From Cladopsammia gracilis (Eukaryota > Cnidaria > Anthozoa > Scleractinia > Dendrophylliidae), in NCBI GenBank assembly GCA_022457155.1, contig JAJGOT010000261.1, positions 375,001 to 439,000 of the forward strand: a stretch of 64,000 nucleotides of DNA. Direction: 5' to 3'. Positions 35,953-47,314 of the stretch are shown one piece after another (within the stretch, counting starts at the first letter, position 1; each line of letters opens with the position of its first letter). Made by a program: the position numbers and the translations under genes. The notes under the pieces were generated by a model. That model was not told the DNA's origin. It searched no databases and saw only the letters and a list, made by a program, of their open reading frames with translations.

Positions 35953-36055
35953 TAGATCATGCGATTCTTCTGTGGCGCTCCTACTCATCACCGAGCTAAA
36001 TCACGACCAACCTTCGTTCCCGACCCCACCCCCACCCCCAGATAGGACCACAAAT
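35953..36055 (+). pseudogene. Truncated extra copy of the small secreted protein exon
   Basis: The acceptor TTTTATTTTATAG, a start codon at 35960, and then GCGCTCCTACTCATCACCGAG and CACGACCAACCTTCG match the exon at 36161 about 200 bases downstream. A deletion removes part of the signal-peptide codons, and the frame ends soon after the (CCCCCA)n stretch. It lacks the cysteine region, so it is a dead partial duplicate. Confidence 0.7.
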
Positions 36056-36160
36056 TTCTCCCATGCTCTCGAGTTGACGTTTAGTTTAACCAACGCGACA
36101 TTTGTTCAGTTTGCGTTTGCTCAAGCAATTAATATTTTTTTGTATTTTATTTTATAGAAC

Positions 36161-36470
36161 ATGGCAATCGTCTCTGTTGTATTCTCCGCCATAACGCTCC
36201 TACTCGTCACCGAGCAAGCTATTTCACGACCAACCTTCGAACCCGACCCAACACCCAGCAACACCCCCACCCCCCACCCCCACCCCCACCACTCCAGCGG
36301 GATGCCATTACGACGGCAGATTCTACCAGCCTGGTGAAGTGATCAACCAGACGAAATGCAGTAAAACTGTATGTATGGATCAAGGCGGCGGCGTTTATGG
36401 AGTAGTTATTTATGATTTTGCATGTGCATTCCCCACTACACCTGGACGCCCACTCACTGGTCGGAAGTGA
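36161..36470 (+). pseudogene. Small secreted protein, copy 1 (unit 1), frameshifted
   Basis: Same exon as at 43566 and 56946: acceptor TTTTATTTTATAG, AAC, then ATG, signal peptide and Pro/Thr-rich stalk. The C-run in the stalk has one C more than its homologues (a CCCCCC tract), which shifts the frame and gives an early stop at TGG TGA. The downstream cysteine region, still intact in the other frame, keeps all four cysteines, the NQT sequon and the final GRK. Because the lesion is a homopolymer length change it could be an assembly error; otherwise the loss is recent. Confidence 0.7.
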
Positions 36471-36767
36471 CGTCATCATCGTCATCGTCATCATCTACCC
36501 GGAGAAAGTAATCTCATCAAAGAACACTGGTTCAACATATAACAATGTTAATCTTATTGCTGAAATTAAATAATGGGTCAGGTTAACAAAAGAGTGTTGT
36601 TATCTTCTTGCGTTTATATTTAAGAAAATCACCCCGTAGTCTTCCGTTGTTTCTCATTTTTTTGACCGCGCCAAAAACAAAAGCCCTAGGGTCGAGAATG
36701 CGCACGAGAACTTGGACTATTTCGGTAAAAATTCTGCTGTTTTCCACAAAGAGAATCCGAGAAGTAA

Positions 36768-36960
36768 AGATACAGTGAAACCTTATTAAGCGGACCCCAT
36801 ATTAAGCAGACATCCTCTGTTAAGCGGACACCAGCAGATTGGGTCCCTAAATTTTCTTCCCATATTAACTGTAAAATGAACATGTATTCAGCGGACACCC
36901 TGTCAGTTAAGCAAACACTAAAGACGGTTCCGAGGGTGTCCGCTTAATAAAGATTTCACT
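36768..36960. repeat. TTAAGCGGACACC-type repeat, unit 1
   Basis: Imperfect direct and inverted copies of TTAAGCGGACACC between CAGTGAAACCTTATTAAGCG and CTTAATAAAGATTTCACTG, which are inverted ends of a small MITE-like element. Homologues at about 44216-44405 and 57590-57776. Confidence 0.6.
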
Positions 36961-37898
36961 GTTCTTTCGGAAGCACTAAGTGCTCGTTATCGCTATAAGA
37001 ATACATTTCCATTCAATTTCCATTCCCCTAACACTCTCTCTTTGCCTAGTCATTTCACCAAAACTGCTTAAATGCCCGGAGGAGGAACTCCCATATAAGA
37101 TCTATTACGGGGGTGACTGGGTACCAGTTTCTCATTAGTTTCCGCCGCTTAAAGGTACAAAATCTTTCTGAAAAGTTGATCCTGCCAGCATATTGTTGTT
37201 GTATTCAAGCCTTACAAAGACATCAGAATAACTACTACAAACACCATTAATGTAGTAACCCCTAAAGGATACGACAATTCCCCCGCCATTTTAACATGGG
37301 ATTCCCCCTCCCCCGTGGACTTTAAATGCTAATTATCAATGCCTGATGAATTAACACCTGTTTATTCCTTCAACTCCGAAACGCCATTAGGCGTGCTCTA
37401 GGTACCGCCCCATGAGAGCACGCATTGACTTTCTACTGTAAGTATCTTCAATATGTTATTAGAAACATTTTCACGCTTCCCTTACATTCGTCATATAAGG
37501 CGCTCCAGGTTTTTTCACCTATGGTAGCTCCCTACATGGAAATGCCAAAGCAGTAATGGACAGATGTAAGGAGCGACTTAAATGTGTCATCAAGTTTTAA
37601 TTAATTGCTCGAAAAGGAAACAAAAAAGGTTGTATTATATAAACAGGTAAGTGTGAAGATCGGAACCATACGGGTGGAGTGCTCAATACCGGGGTAGAGC
37701 TGAATAGTAAAACAAAAAGTTAAACCCAAGTTACTTCATAAGAACTTTGTTTCACTACAAATTTGTTTAGTATGGTAAGTGTAGCTTACCACACTCTTGA
37801 GGTGAAACGTCGTAACTTATGAATACATGTAACTGAATCGCATATACGCGTGACATTCTGACAATAGTCTATTGTTAAAGTATGCTAATAATAGAAGG

Positions 37899-38212
37899 TT
37901 ACTGGTTACATAACAAATATTTCTTTCTATGTCTACAAGTGAATACAAGCCCATTTCTACTGTTGAGTGAGCTCAGTTCTGGGTGGCAAACAATGGTGAA
38001 TTTTTCAGATAGGCATAGATTACATCGTTTGGTTTTGTTAGAGTAAGGTTTACATTGTTTGATTATTTTCCATTTGCTTGAGCATTGGACATCTAATTCC
38101 TTTAAACCAAATGTATTCGCTAAGTATAAATTTGCCACTGAACTTAAAAAGATGGTCATTATGAAAGACTGTTTTGGGGTAAAGACAACAAATATAAACT
38201 TGAGCAGAATGA
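37899..38212 (-). pseudogene. Penelope-like GIY-YIG relic, unit 1
   Basis: Minus-strand frames give LFKFSGKFILSEYIWFKGI and, in another frame, SSKWKIIKQCKPYSNKTKRC, LCLSEK and SRNGLVFTCRHRKKYLL. These match the C-terminal part of GIY-YIG domains in retroelements (LSEYIW, KRCxLCxxEK, CRHRxK). A frameshift separates the parts. No catalytic start of the domain remains. Confidence 0.55.
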
Positions 38213-38255
38213 AAATTGGAGAAAAGGAAAACTTAAAACTGTGCAGAAAGTCCAC

Positions 38256-39757
38256 TTATTCATTTGACCAATTTATCCTGAAAGGAAACCTTCTTGGTTC
38301 AGACTGACGCAAGAAATTATGCGTAGTAGTGATGTGCAATGCAATACTAATTAATCACCTTTTTTAGCTAAAAGTCTTTAAACCTTCTCATCAAGACATA
38401 ATTTTGTACTGAAACTGCGAAATATTTGTCCTGTCTTTTATATGACAGAATACTGTACCTACAAATGAAAGATTTCTTAAACATTTATAAAAAGAACAAG
38501 ATACACAGCTGAAGCTAATAGCATGTTGCATAGTTATATTGTCCTTCAAATTAAATCAGTGGGAAATGTGATACTACTTAACACTTCCCTGGCAATGATA
38601 CCGTCGTCATGCGCGACAAATATGTTGTTTCCTTTTACAGGTACACGGTTATGACTTCCTCGGCCTCTTGCAATCAAGAAGCCTCTTTAAATGATATGCA
38701 CTCTATAAAGCGCAGTGATTAAAGAAGACTAAAGCTTCTTGGTTTACAATTTCTGTTCTCTATGTCTGGTTGTTTTTGGTAAACGAATGTGAACAATAGT
38801 TAGTATTTATGACTATTGGGGAGATGAGGTATTCCTGTGTAAGTAACGTTTTGACATTGGAGTAATAACGCCATCCACATGAAAATAAGTCGTTATCTCG
38901 CTTTTTTCTAAATTATACTAGGATCAAGTGAATGAATAGACTGCAAAAACAGTCGGGTTTGTTTCGCTGTTTGCTCGCAAAGGCGCAAGAAAAAAGAGCA
39001 TTTCCCATTCTTCGTATTCACACTTGCTCCAGACCATTCGTTGAAGGACGGCGCGCATTCGTATGGCCAACGCAAACTGCGACTGTTTTCCAGTGCAGTG
39101 ATGCACTTCTTCGAAGTTTGACTTTAATTGTGTTTAATTTTGTTCACATTTTCAGACTAGAAGGAACAGCATACCCATTATTTGGCAAAAATTGCTAAAT
39201 TCCACATCATTTGCAGACCAGAACAGCTGAAAAAAAAATCTTCTGCGCCCCACATAACGATATAAAAGTTTATAAAGAGAATGCACATATTTCTTGAGTT
39301 ATATTCCCATCTTAAAAGCATGGGTCAAGCATCATGTGTCCAATGTTTGACGCAATAATTATGATTGACGGCAGTGTAAAGTGTAAAAATGTAATAGCTG
39401 GGCGATGATCAGAGTTCGCGTGTTATTGAAAGGCCCAGTAACAGTCAGCTGTTATTTTGGTACGTTCGCAAAAATACCCCTTTAAACAATAACAGAAAGA
39501 ATATCAAAGCCGAAGCAGGGCTGAGGGTAAGTTCTGTCTTTCAAAAATCCATTTATGGTACACAATATTGTAACTTATCTATTTCAAAGTCTACAGCTAT
39601 GCTCATCGATCGAATAGCTATACGTTTTTGAACTAATCTGTGAATAATATATTGTCCATTACTATTATTCCTTAACGGCCCTGAGAACAGAGAATAGAAG
39701 AAACTCGACATAGAAGTATTTATAAAGGGAGTCCTTGCTGTACAGAACGATGCGTAC
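38256..39757. other. Unit 1 interior between the GIY-YIG relic and the hairpin
   Basis: Frames on both strands near 38924-39198 recur in the other units, with substitutions, but show no domain. A solo arm of the ATTATGATTGACGGCAGTG repeat lies at 39358-39440. Confidence 0.4.
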
Positions 39758-39802
39758 GATGCCGCAAAGAAAGTTAAAAGGTTTAACTTTCTTTGCGGCA
39801 TC
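39758..39802. repeat. Perfect 45-bp hairpin, unit 1
   Basis: GATGCCGCAAAGAAAGTT with AAA, a 3-base loop (AGG), then the exact inverse: 21-bp arms. The same hairpin occurs in all four units. Confidence 0.9.
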
Positions 39803-40436
39803 GTAATACACGCTGGTAATACACGCTCGCAGCCTTCCAATATCTACATGTAGAGTATTGAGATGGATAATTTTACTTAAAGCCGGAGAGAATCATTTGG
39901 AGAATAGAAGGTGTTTATCGTACTCCAAGGCCAGTCATCGTGTTGATTCATCTTGGGTGACCATATCCTTAATTCACATAACCTATTTGATTGATGAGGG
40001 GATGATACTATAAGGAGAAAATTGCGGCTGATCACCATTAGGGATGAAGGGGTAACAGACTGAAATTGACTGAGTTTTATTCAAGCCAAAAAACAAATAG
40101 TGGCCTCATCAATAACGAGTAAGGCAGCATCAATAGGAATGAGAATTCTTCCCATTTTGGTCTTGCTAAGGATCTAAAAAGATCATTCAAAGCCATAAAA
40201 TCATCACCTTTAAAGGACAACCAGTACAATAAGAAAGGAAGTTATATTATTTGCCTACACGGAAAAGAAATCCATCACCTTTTAAAGGTGACTTTTTATC
40301 AAAAGTTTCCTTAAAATGATTGAAAAACAATTGGCAGTATATAACATCAGTTGCTGCTTGCCGGGCTGGCGCCGTGCAAGCATTATTGAGAACCGGCCTA
40401 AGAAGTTCTATGTTCCGAGTTGAATATGATACTTTA

Positions 40437-42084
40437 AATAGTTCCTGTTATCGCGTATTATAACCCTAATTTCATTCACGTTACAACCCTCCACCCACCA
40501 GAAACCCTACCGGCTAAATTCCTTAGAAAGAACCGTTTACAAGACTTGTTGGGATTTTACTAACAGTGATAGCTTAAATGTACCTTACTGGTTGATAAAT
40601 GTGCTTCCTGTGCGTCCTTTTATAAAGCATCGAATAATAGATAAATCCAAAAATCCAAAAAGTTTCTTTGAAAAATTCAAATGCGATATTTTTTCGAAAC
40701 CAGATTTTGCGCGTCCAAAAACAGACTATATAAAGTCGCATGTTTCACAATACAATGGAGCATTAGAAATACATACAATACGGATCCGAAAAGAATACGC
40801 ACAGCCAGCGGTAACTACCCACGGAGACTGTTCAGTGTACCGCATTCTAAGGCTTTCAAATCATTGTTTCATCCGAATGTTTGCTTTGAGTCAGTAGATT
40901 TTAAAAGACATATTCATGGAATATTTCTTTAAACGGCACGCCACTTTTTTAAAATCGTTTGATCCTTTTTAACTAATGAAACTATCTTGACAGAAAAAAA
41001 AGCGTTTTCATGATTGATAGATTTCTTTCCAAAGACTACTTTAAAAGCCTTTTGTTTTCCAAAATAAGTCAAGCACGTGGCTGAACCTTTTCCCACAAAA
41101 TGCCGCCGAACACCATCACACACAGAAACACCTTTGATGGGTTATATTCCCATACTAAAAGCATACAAAGACAAAGACATAAGATCCAAACCGATATTTA
41201 GTTTCATTTCGCTATTTGCGTGCTCTTTTCTTTGACTGTGTAAAACCTGTCCAATGTGTCACAATGCTCCTATTGATTTGAGACACGTTGTCATCGTAGA
41301 CCAGTACGTGAAAGCTTTTAGCTTTCTCTGTTGACAATTGGCTGTCAGTTTGGTACTTAATTTAAAACACGCTTTTAAATAATAACTGCGCCACATTGAA
41401 ATGTTTGCAGTGCGCATGCACGAGAAAGCTACCTGCGCCTTGTATTCATTTATTCATTCATTTTTGCCATTAACCACAAATACAACATCAGTATACAGAA
41501 ATTTATAATACATTAAAGATAAAATACACTATTCTAACTAAATTATTTACAAAATCAAATGTTTAAAGTGGTAATGGCAAGGAAGCCGATATAGAAGCCG
41601 GGGACTTATATACTATAGGCTTCCTTGAACTATAGGGTAAACCATGCGAATAAAGGGTACTGAATGCCGAAAATTTGGATTAATTTTTTTATAAAATAAA
41701 GAAAAGAATAGAAAAGAAGAGAAGAGAAGAGAAGCGAGAGAAAAAAAAAAAGAAAATGTGTGTAGCTCAACAAAAGGTATATTTAACTGATACGTATTCT
41801 ATTGTCGAAGGGAATTGAAACAAGATTGAATGTAAGTTCCTTGTGTACAGAAGAAAAAAATGATGCGTTTATTCGTAAAATCATCGCGCTAAGAAGCGAA
41901 CTGCGATATTACAACAAAGAATATTAAAAAAAGAAAAATTAATTTAAAATGTTTACAAGGTTTATCTATGGGGCTGGGCCTTACAATTTCAAATAAAATG
42001 AAAATGGAATTTACATGTTGAATTTAAGACTAATGTGTAATACTGCAATGGTTATAAATATAATACGTTCTAAAAACGCGTCAT
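40437..42084. other. Unit 1 interior without recognised genes
   Basis: Short plus-strand frames around 40592-40932 recur in every unit (48579, 53542, 61950) but differ in start and length and match no family I know. The rest is AT-rich, with an imperfect hairpin at 41580-41630 (AGGAAGCC ... GGCTTCCT). Confidence 0.4.
41695..41756. repeat. GAGAA-type purine tract
   Basis: AGAAAAGAAGAGAAGAGAAG and an A run; purine-only strand. Recurs at about 49660, 54650 and 63035 with length differences. Confidence 0.8.
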
Positions 42085-42225
42085 TTACAGGCCGTGAGCG
42101 TGAAGGCACATTGCAAGAAATAAACTCTTTTTTAAACGTTCGCTCTTACATTTAAAAAGCGATGGTCTACTGCTATAACGAAAAGAGCGACCATGCGCGG
42201 ATACCCGAGTCGTCGGGATAAGATG
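42085..42225 (-). pseudogene. Possible LINE polymerase C-terminal tail, unit 1 (-)
   Basis: The minus strand encodes a decayed stretch (HGRSFRYSSRPSLFKCKSER, LKKSLFPAMC) resembling the Arg-Ser-rich tail before the stop of CR1/L2-like polymerases. Homologues at 50037-50172, 55031-55166 and 63404-63540. The call is weak. Confidence 0.3.
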
Positions 42226-42299
42226 GCAAAGGCGCGATTTGGGCTCCTTGATCTTGTCGAATGTTTTCGCGCACAGTGCTTCACTGTTCGCTGGAATGC

Positions 42300-42779
42300 A
42301 TGCTAAAAAAGTCTCTGGTTATGAAAGGGTCAGCGTTAGCGTGATCAAGGCCTGTCTACCGCACATTTTGCAAGTGATCACACAACTTTTTAGCAACTTT
42401 CTTATGTCGGATTGTTTCCCCAAAGGACTGGAAAATAGGTGAGGTGGTGGCTCACTCTAAGGAGGGCGATCATGAAGAGCCTAGTAGCAACCGCCCGATC
42501 TTTCTATTGCCGGTCCTGTTAAAGGTTCTGGAGCGCAACGCCCACGAAAAATTCGTCAGCTTCCTCACATCTTACAATAACATGTCCATTCATCAAAGCG
42601 GGAACAGACAGACACCTTTTACGTGTTGCTTCCCGGTGCTGCTCAAATGGTTTAGTTATAAACCCTGACAAAGCCAAGTTCTGTGTCTTTGGTTCCAGGA
42701 AGATGCTCGCTCAGATCTCGATCCCTACACTGACATTCATGGAGAAGGAGCTCACAGTCGTAGATTCCGTGAAGGAAGG
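42300..42779 (+). pseudogene. LINE reverse transcriptase relic, unit 1, with internal deletion
   Basis: Plus-strand frames encode IKACLPHILQVITQLFSN, AHSKEGDHEEPSSNRPI and, after a 434-bp gap, NPDKAKFCVFGSRKMLAQIS. The catalytic motifs present in unit 3 are missing here. Frames are broken by stops and shifts. Confidence 0.75.
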
Positions 42780-42914
42780 GTTGTATTGTATTGCCTCTCT
42801 CCTTGCATGCAATATCGTACACCCGGAGATTTCGAGGGCTTCGTGATAATGGAGTGCAGGATAGATAATACGAAATGCGCGCTTTTGGACCCTTTCAATT
42901 ATTTCGGGCAGCAA
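42779..42914 (-). pseudogene. Second LINE C-terminal fragment, opposite strand, unit 1
   Basis: Minus strand encodes LPEIIERVQKRAFRIIYPAL and ALEISGCTILHARREAI, the thumb region of a LINE polymerase (IERVQKRAxRII). It abuts the plus-strand relic tail to tail. Confidence 0.7.
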
Positions 42915-43290
42915 TAAGACTATTCCTAAACGGCCATGAGAACAGGGAATAGAAACTTGACTTGAAACTATTTATAAAGGGAGACACAAAATTTCTACCT
43001 CTCGATCATTTCCATTTTCCCTCTTTATGTACAATTTTTTTAATGATTCACAAAGCAGTTTAGAGAATCGCGTCAGTTTGGCATTAGCTTTGTAGAGAAC
43101 GATGCGTAAATATGCCGCAAAGAAAGTTAAAAAGCGGTAAAATTTCATAGCGAAGTCGAACGGAACAAGACGAGAATTGCTTTACTGAGCAATGAGACAT
43201 ACATATATATCACTTCATTTTTTATTTCAATAAATGATTAGAAGAAAATTGTATCGATATTTATATTTTTCATATACAGTCCTTTAATGT

Positions 43291-43440
43291 GCTTTACGCA
43301 ACGCAACCTTTGTGCGTTATTCGAGTTAACGCGTCTTTATACAACCAACCTTTACGCGTTATTCGAGTAACGCGTCTTTACGCAACCAACCTTTATGCGT
43401 TATTCGAGTATCGCGTCTTTACGCAACCAACCTTTATACG
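43291..43440. repeat. 47-bp tandem repeat, three units (unit 1 end)
   Basis: Units contain GCGTTATTCGAGTAACGCG and TCTTTACGCAACCAACCTTT. Lies 130 bp upstream of the secreted-protein exon of unit 2. Confidence 0.9.
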
Positions 43441-43565
43441 GTAAAGTTTCATAGCGAAGTCCAACGGAACAAGAAGAGAATTGCTTTACTGAGCAATAAG
43501 ACATATATGCATATCACTTCATTTTTTATTTCTATAATATTTTTTGTTATTTTATTTTATAGAAC

Positions 43566-43871
43566 ATGGCAATCGTCTCTGTTGTATTCTCCGCCATAAC
43601 GCTCCTACTCGTCACCGAGCAAGCTATTTCACGACCAACCTTCGAACCCGACCCAACTCCCAGCAACACCCCCACCCCCACCCCCACCCCCACCACTCCA
43701 GCGGGATGCTATTACGGCAGATTCTACCAGCCTGGTGAAGTGATCAACCAGACGAAATGCAGTAAAACTGTATGTATAGGTGATGGCTTCGGCTCTTATC
43801 AAGTGGTTACTTTCGATTTTCTATGTGCATTCTCCACTACACCAGGACGCCCACTCACTGGCCGCAAGTGA
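43566..43871 (+). CDS. Small secreted Pro/Thr-rich four-cysteine protein, copy 2 (unit 2)
   Basis: Intact 101-residue protein. Residues 1-23 form a signal peptide ending near EQAIS. Residues 24-47 are a stalk of TP repeats. The rest has four cysteines (C-x16-C-x4-C-x16-C) with GCYYGRFYQPGEV resembling the start of a VWC domain, an N-glycosylation sequon (NQT), and a C-terminal PLTGRK that resembles an amidation signal (Gly plus dibasic). The exon starts after a splice acceptor at 43561-43562, so a 5' UTR exon lies upstream; its position is unknown. ATTAAA-type polyadenylation signals follow, within a 60-bp tandem duplication (43923-44036). I do not recognise the family; function unknown. Confidence 0.7.
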   Translation: MAIVSVVFSAITLLLVTEQAISRPTFEPDPTPSNTPTPTPTPTTPAGCYYGRFYQPGEVINQTKCSKTVCIGDGFGSYQVVTFDFLCAFSTTPGRPLTGRK

Positions 43872-45021
43872 CGTCATCTCATCATCTACCCGGAGAAAGT
43901 AATCTTATCAAAGAACACTGGTTCAACATATAACAATGTTAATCTTATTGCTGAAATTAAATGATGGGTCAGGTTGAACACTTGTTCAACATATAACAAT
44001 GTTAATCTTATTGCTGAAATTAAATAATGGGTCAGGTTAACAAAAGAGTGTTGTTATCTTCTTGCGTTTATATCACCCCGTGGTCTTCCGTTTTTTCTTA
44101 TTTGTTTGACCGCGCCAAAAACAAAAGCCCTAGGGTCGAGAATGCGCACGAGAACTTGGACTATTTCGGTGAAAATTCTGTTGTTTTCCACAAAGGGAAT
44201 CTGAGAAGTAAAGATACAGCGAAACCTGTATTAAGCGGACCCCATATTAAGCAGACATCCTCTGTTAAGCGGACACCAGCAGCTTGTGTCCCTTAATTTT
44301 CTTCCCATATTTACTGTAAAATGAACATGTATTCAGCGGACACCCTGTCAGTTAAGCGAACACTAGCGAGGGTCCCGAGGGTGTCCGCTTAATAAAGGTT
44401 TCACTGTTCTTTCGGAAGCAATACGTGCTCGCGAAGATCGACGTTTAGCTGATCTCACCTTACCTCAAGTTATCGCTATAAGAATACATTTCCATTCTCA
44501 AACGTCCCCTAACACTCTCTCTTTGCCTAGTCATTTCACCAAAACTGCTTAAATGCCCGGATGAGGAACTCCCATGTAAGATCTATTACGAGGGTGACGT
44601 GGGTACCAGTCTCTCATTAGTTTCTGCTGCTAAAAGGTACAAAATCTTTCTAAAAAGTTGATCCTGCCAGCATATTGTTGTTGTTGTATTCAAGCCTTAT
44701 AAAGACATCAGAATAACTACTACAAACACCCTTAATGTAGTAACCCCTAAAAGATACGACAATTACCCCCGCCATTTTAACATAGGATTCCCCCTCCCCC
44801 GCGGGCTTTAAATGCTAATTATCAATGCCCGATGAATTAACACCTGTTTATTCCTTCAACTCCGAAACGCCATTAGGCGTGCTCTAGGTACCGCCCCATG
44901 ACAGCACGCATTGACTTTCTACTGTAAGTATCTTCAATATGTCATTAGAAACATTTTCTCGCTTCCCTTACATTCGTCATATAAGGCGCTCCAGGTTTCT
45001 TCACCTAAGGTCCCTCCCTAC

Positions 45022-45132
45022 ATGGAAATGCCAAAGCAGAAAAGGACAGATGTAAGGACCGACTTAAATGTGTCATCAAGTTTTAATTTATTGCTCGAAA
45101 AGGAAACAAGAAAGGTTGTATTATATAAATAG
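45022..45132 (+). other. Short conserved frame next to a strong splice donor, unit 2
   Basis: A 36-codon frame (MEMPKQKRTDVRTDLNVSSS and on) ends at TAG, immediately followed by GTAAGTGTG. The frame is kept in unit 4 (58409-58519) but stops after six codons in unit 1 (37539). Could mark the edge of an untranslated exon or be chance. Confidence 0.25.
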
Positions 45133-45398
45133 GTAAGTGTGAAGATCGGAACCATACGGGTGGAGTGCTCAATACCGGGGTAGAGCTGAATAGTAAAACA
45201 AAAAGTAAAACCCAAGTTACTTCATAAGAACTTTGATTCACTACAAATTTGTTTCGTATGGTAAGTGTAGCTTACCACACTCTTGAGGTGAAACGTCGTA
45301 ACTTATGAATACATGTAACTGAATCGCATATACGCGTGACATTCTGACAATAGTCTATTGTTAAAGTATGCTAATAATAGAAGGTTACTGGTTACATA

Positions 45399-45712
45399 AC
45401 AAATATTTCTTTCTATGTCTACAAGTGAATACAAGCCCATTTCTACTGTTGAGTGAGCTCAGTTCTGGGTGGCAAATAATGGTGAATATCTCATATACAT
45501 TATTGTAGGCATAGATAACATCGTTTGGTTTTGTTAGAGTAGGGTTCACATTGTTTGATTATTTTCCATTTGCTTGAGCATTGGACATCTAATTCCTTTT
45601 AAACCAAATGTATTCGCTAAGTATAAATTTGCCACTGAACTAAAAAAGATGGTCATTATGAAAGACTGTTTTGGGGTAAAGACAACAAATATAAACTTGA
45701 GCAGAATGAAAA
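45399..45712 (-). pseudogene. Penelope-like GIY-YIG relic, unit 2
   Basis: Homologue of 37899-38212 with a 20-bp insertion near 45490 (ATCTCATATACATTATTGTA). Confidence 0.5.
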
Positions 45713-47269
45713 TTAGAGAAAAGGAAAACTTAAAACTGTGCAGAAAGTCCACTTATTCATTTGACCAATTAATCCTGAAAGGAAACCTTCTTGGTTCAGA
45801 CTGACGCAAGAAATTATGCGTAGTAGTGATGTGCAATGCAATACTAATTAATCACCTTTTTTAGCTAAAAGTCTTTAAACCGTCTCATCAAGACATAATT
45901 TTGTACTGAAACTGCGAAATATTTGTCCTGTCTTTTATATGACAGAATACTGTACCTACAAATGAAAGATTTCTTAAACATTTATAAAAAGAACAAGATA
46001 CACAGCTGAAGCTAATAGCATTTTCCACAGTTATATTTTCCTTCAAATTAAATCAGAGTGGGAAATGTGATACTACTTAACACTTCCCTAACAATGACAC
46101 CGTCGTCATGCGCGACAAATATGTTGTTTCCTTTTACAGCTACACGGTTATGACTTCCTCGGCCTCTTGCAATCAAGAAGCCTCTTTAAATGATATGCAC
46201 TCTATAAAGCGCAGTGAGTAAAGAAGACTAAAGCTTCTTGGTTTACAATTTCTGTTCTTTGTGTCTGGTTGTTTTTGGTAAACGAATGTGAACAATAGTT
46301 AGTATTTATGACTATTGGGGAGATGAGGTATTCCTCTGTAAGTAACGTTTTGACATTGGAGTAATAACGCCATCCACATGAAAATAAGTCGTTATATCGC
46401 TTTTTTCTGAATTATACTAGGATCAAGTGAATGAATAGACTGTAAAAACAGTCGGGTTTGTTTCGCTGTTTGCTTTCAAAGGCGCAAGAAAGAAGAGCAT
46501 TTCCCATTCTCCGTATTCACACTTGCTCCAGACCATTCGTTGAAGAACGGCGCGCATTCGTATGGCCAACGCAAACTGCGACTGTTTTCCAGTGCAGTGA
46601 TGCACTTCTTCGAAGTTTGACTTTAATTGTGTTTAATTTTGTTCACATTTTCAGACTAGAAGGCACAACATACCCATTATTTGGCAAAAATTGCTAAATT
46701 CCACATCATTTGCAGACCGGAACAGCTGAAAAAAATAATCTTCTGCGCCCCACATAACGATATAAAAATTTATAAAGAGAATGCAGATATTTCAAAGCAA
46801 GTTATATTCCCGTCTTAAAAGCATGGGTCAAGCATCATGTGTCCAATGTTTGTCGCAATAGTTATGATTGACGGCAGTGTAAAGTGTAAAAATGTAATAG
46901 CTGGGGCTTGATGATCAGAGTTCGCGTGTTATCTAAAGGCGCAGTAACAGTCAACTGTTATTTTGGTACGTTCACCAAAGACCCCTTTAAACAAAAACAA
47001 AAAGAATATCAACGTCGAAGCAGGGCAGAGGGTAAGTTTTCTCTTTCAAAAATCCATTTATGGTACACAATATTGTAACTTATCTATTTCAAAGTCTAGA
47101 GCTATGCTCATCGATCGCGAATAGCAATATCATTCGTTTTTGAACTAATCTGTGAAGAATATATTGTCCATTACTATTATTCCTTAACGGCCGTGAAAAC
47201 AGAGAATAGAAGAAGCTCCATATAGAATTATTTATAAAGGGAGTCCTTGCTGTACAGAACGATGCGTAC

Positions 47270-47314
47270 GATGCCGCAAAGAAAGTTAAAAGGTTTAACT
47301 TTCTTTGCGGCATC
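47270..47314. repeat. Perfect 45-bp hairpin, unit 2
   Basis: Same 21-bp arms and AGG loop as at 39758-39802, unchanged. Confidence 0.9.

Larger units (their letters stand above)
36130..43530 (+). repeat. Tandem array unit 1
   Basis: 7.4-kb unit: small secreted gene, Penelope-like GIY-YIG relic (-), conserved 45-bp hairpin, LINE relics and 47-bp repeats. Closest to unit 3. Specific changes: frameshifted gene, a 434-bp deletion in the reverse transcriptase relic near 42611, and loss of about 115 bp near 40636. Confidence 0.9.

Noticed and set aside
37899..38255. A 118-residue minus-strand frame repeated in units as a possible conserved gene
   Set aside because: Its sequence is the frameshifted end of a GIY-YIG retroelement domain, and repetition follows from the tandem array.
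38932..39198. Plus-strand frame KRAFPILRIHTCSRPFVE repeated in units
   Set aside because: Frame length and start differ among units, unit 3 has it destroyed, and no domain or splice signal supports it.
44027..44296. 89-residue frame after the secreted gene in units 2 and 4
   Set aside because: It lies in the 3' UTR and in a TTAAGCGGACACC repeat, and the unit 1 homologue is broken.
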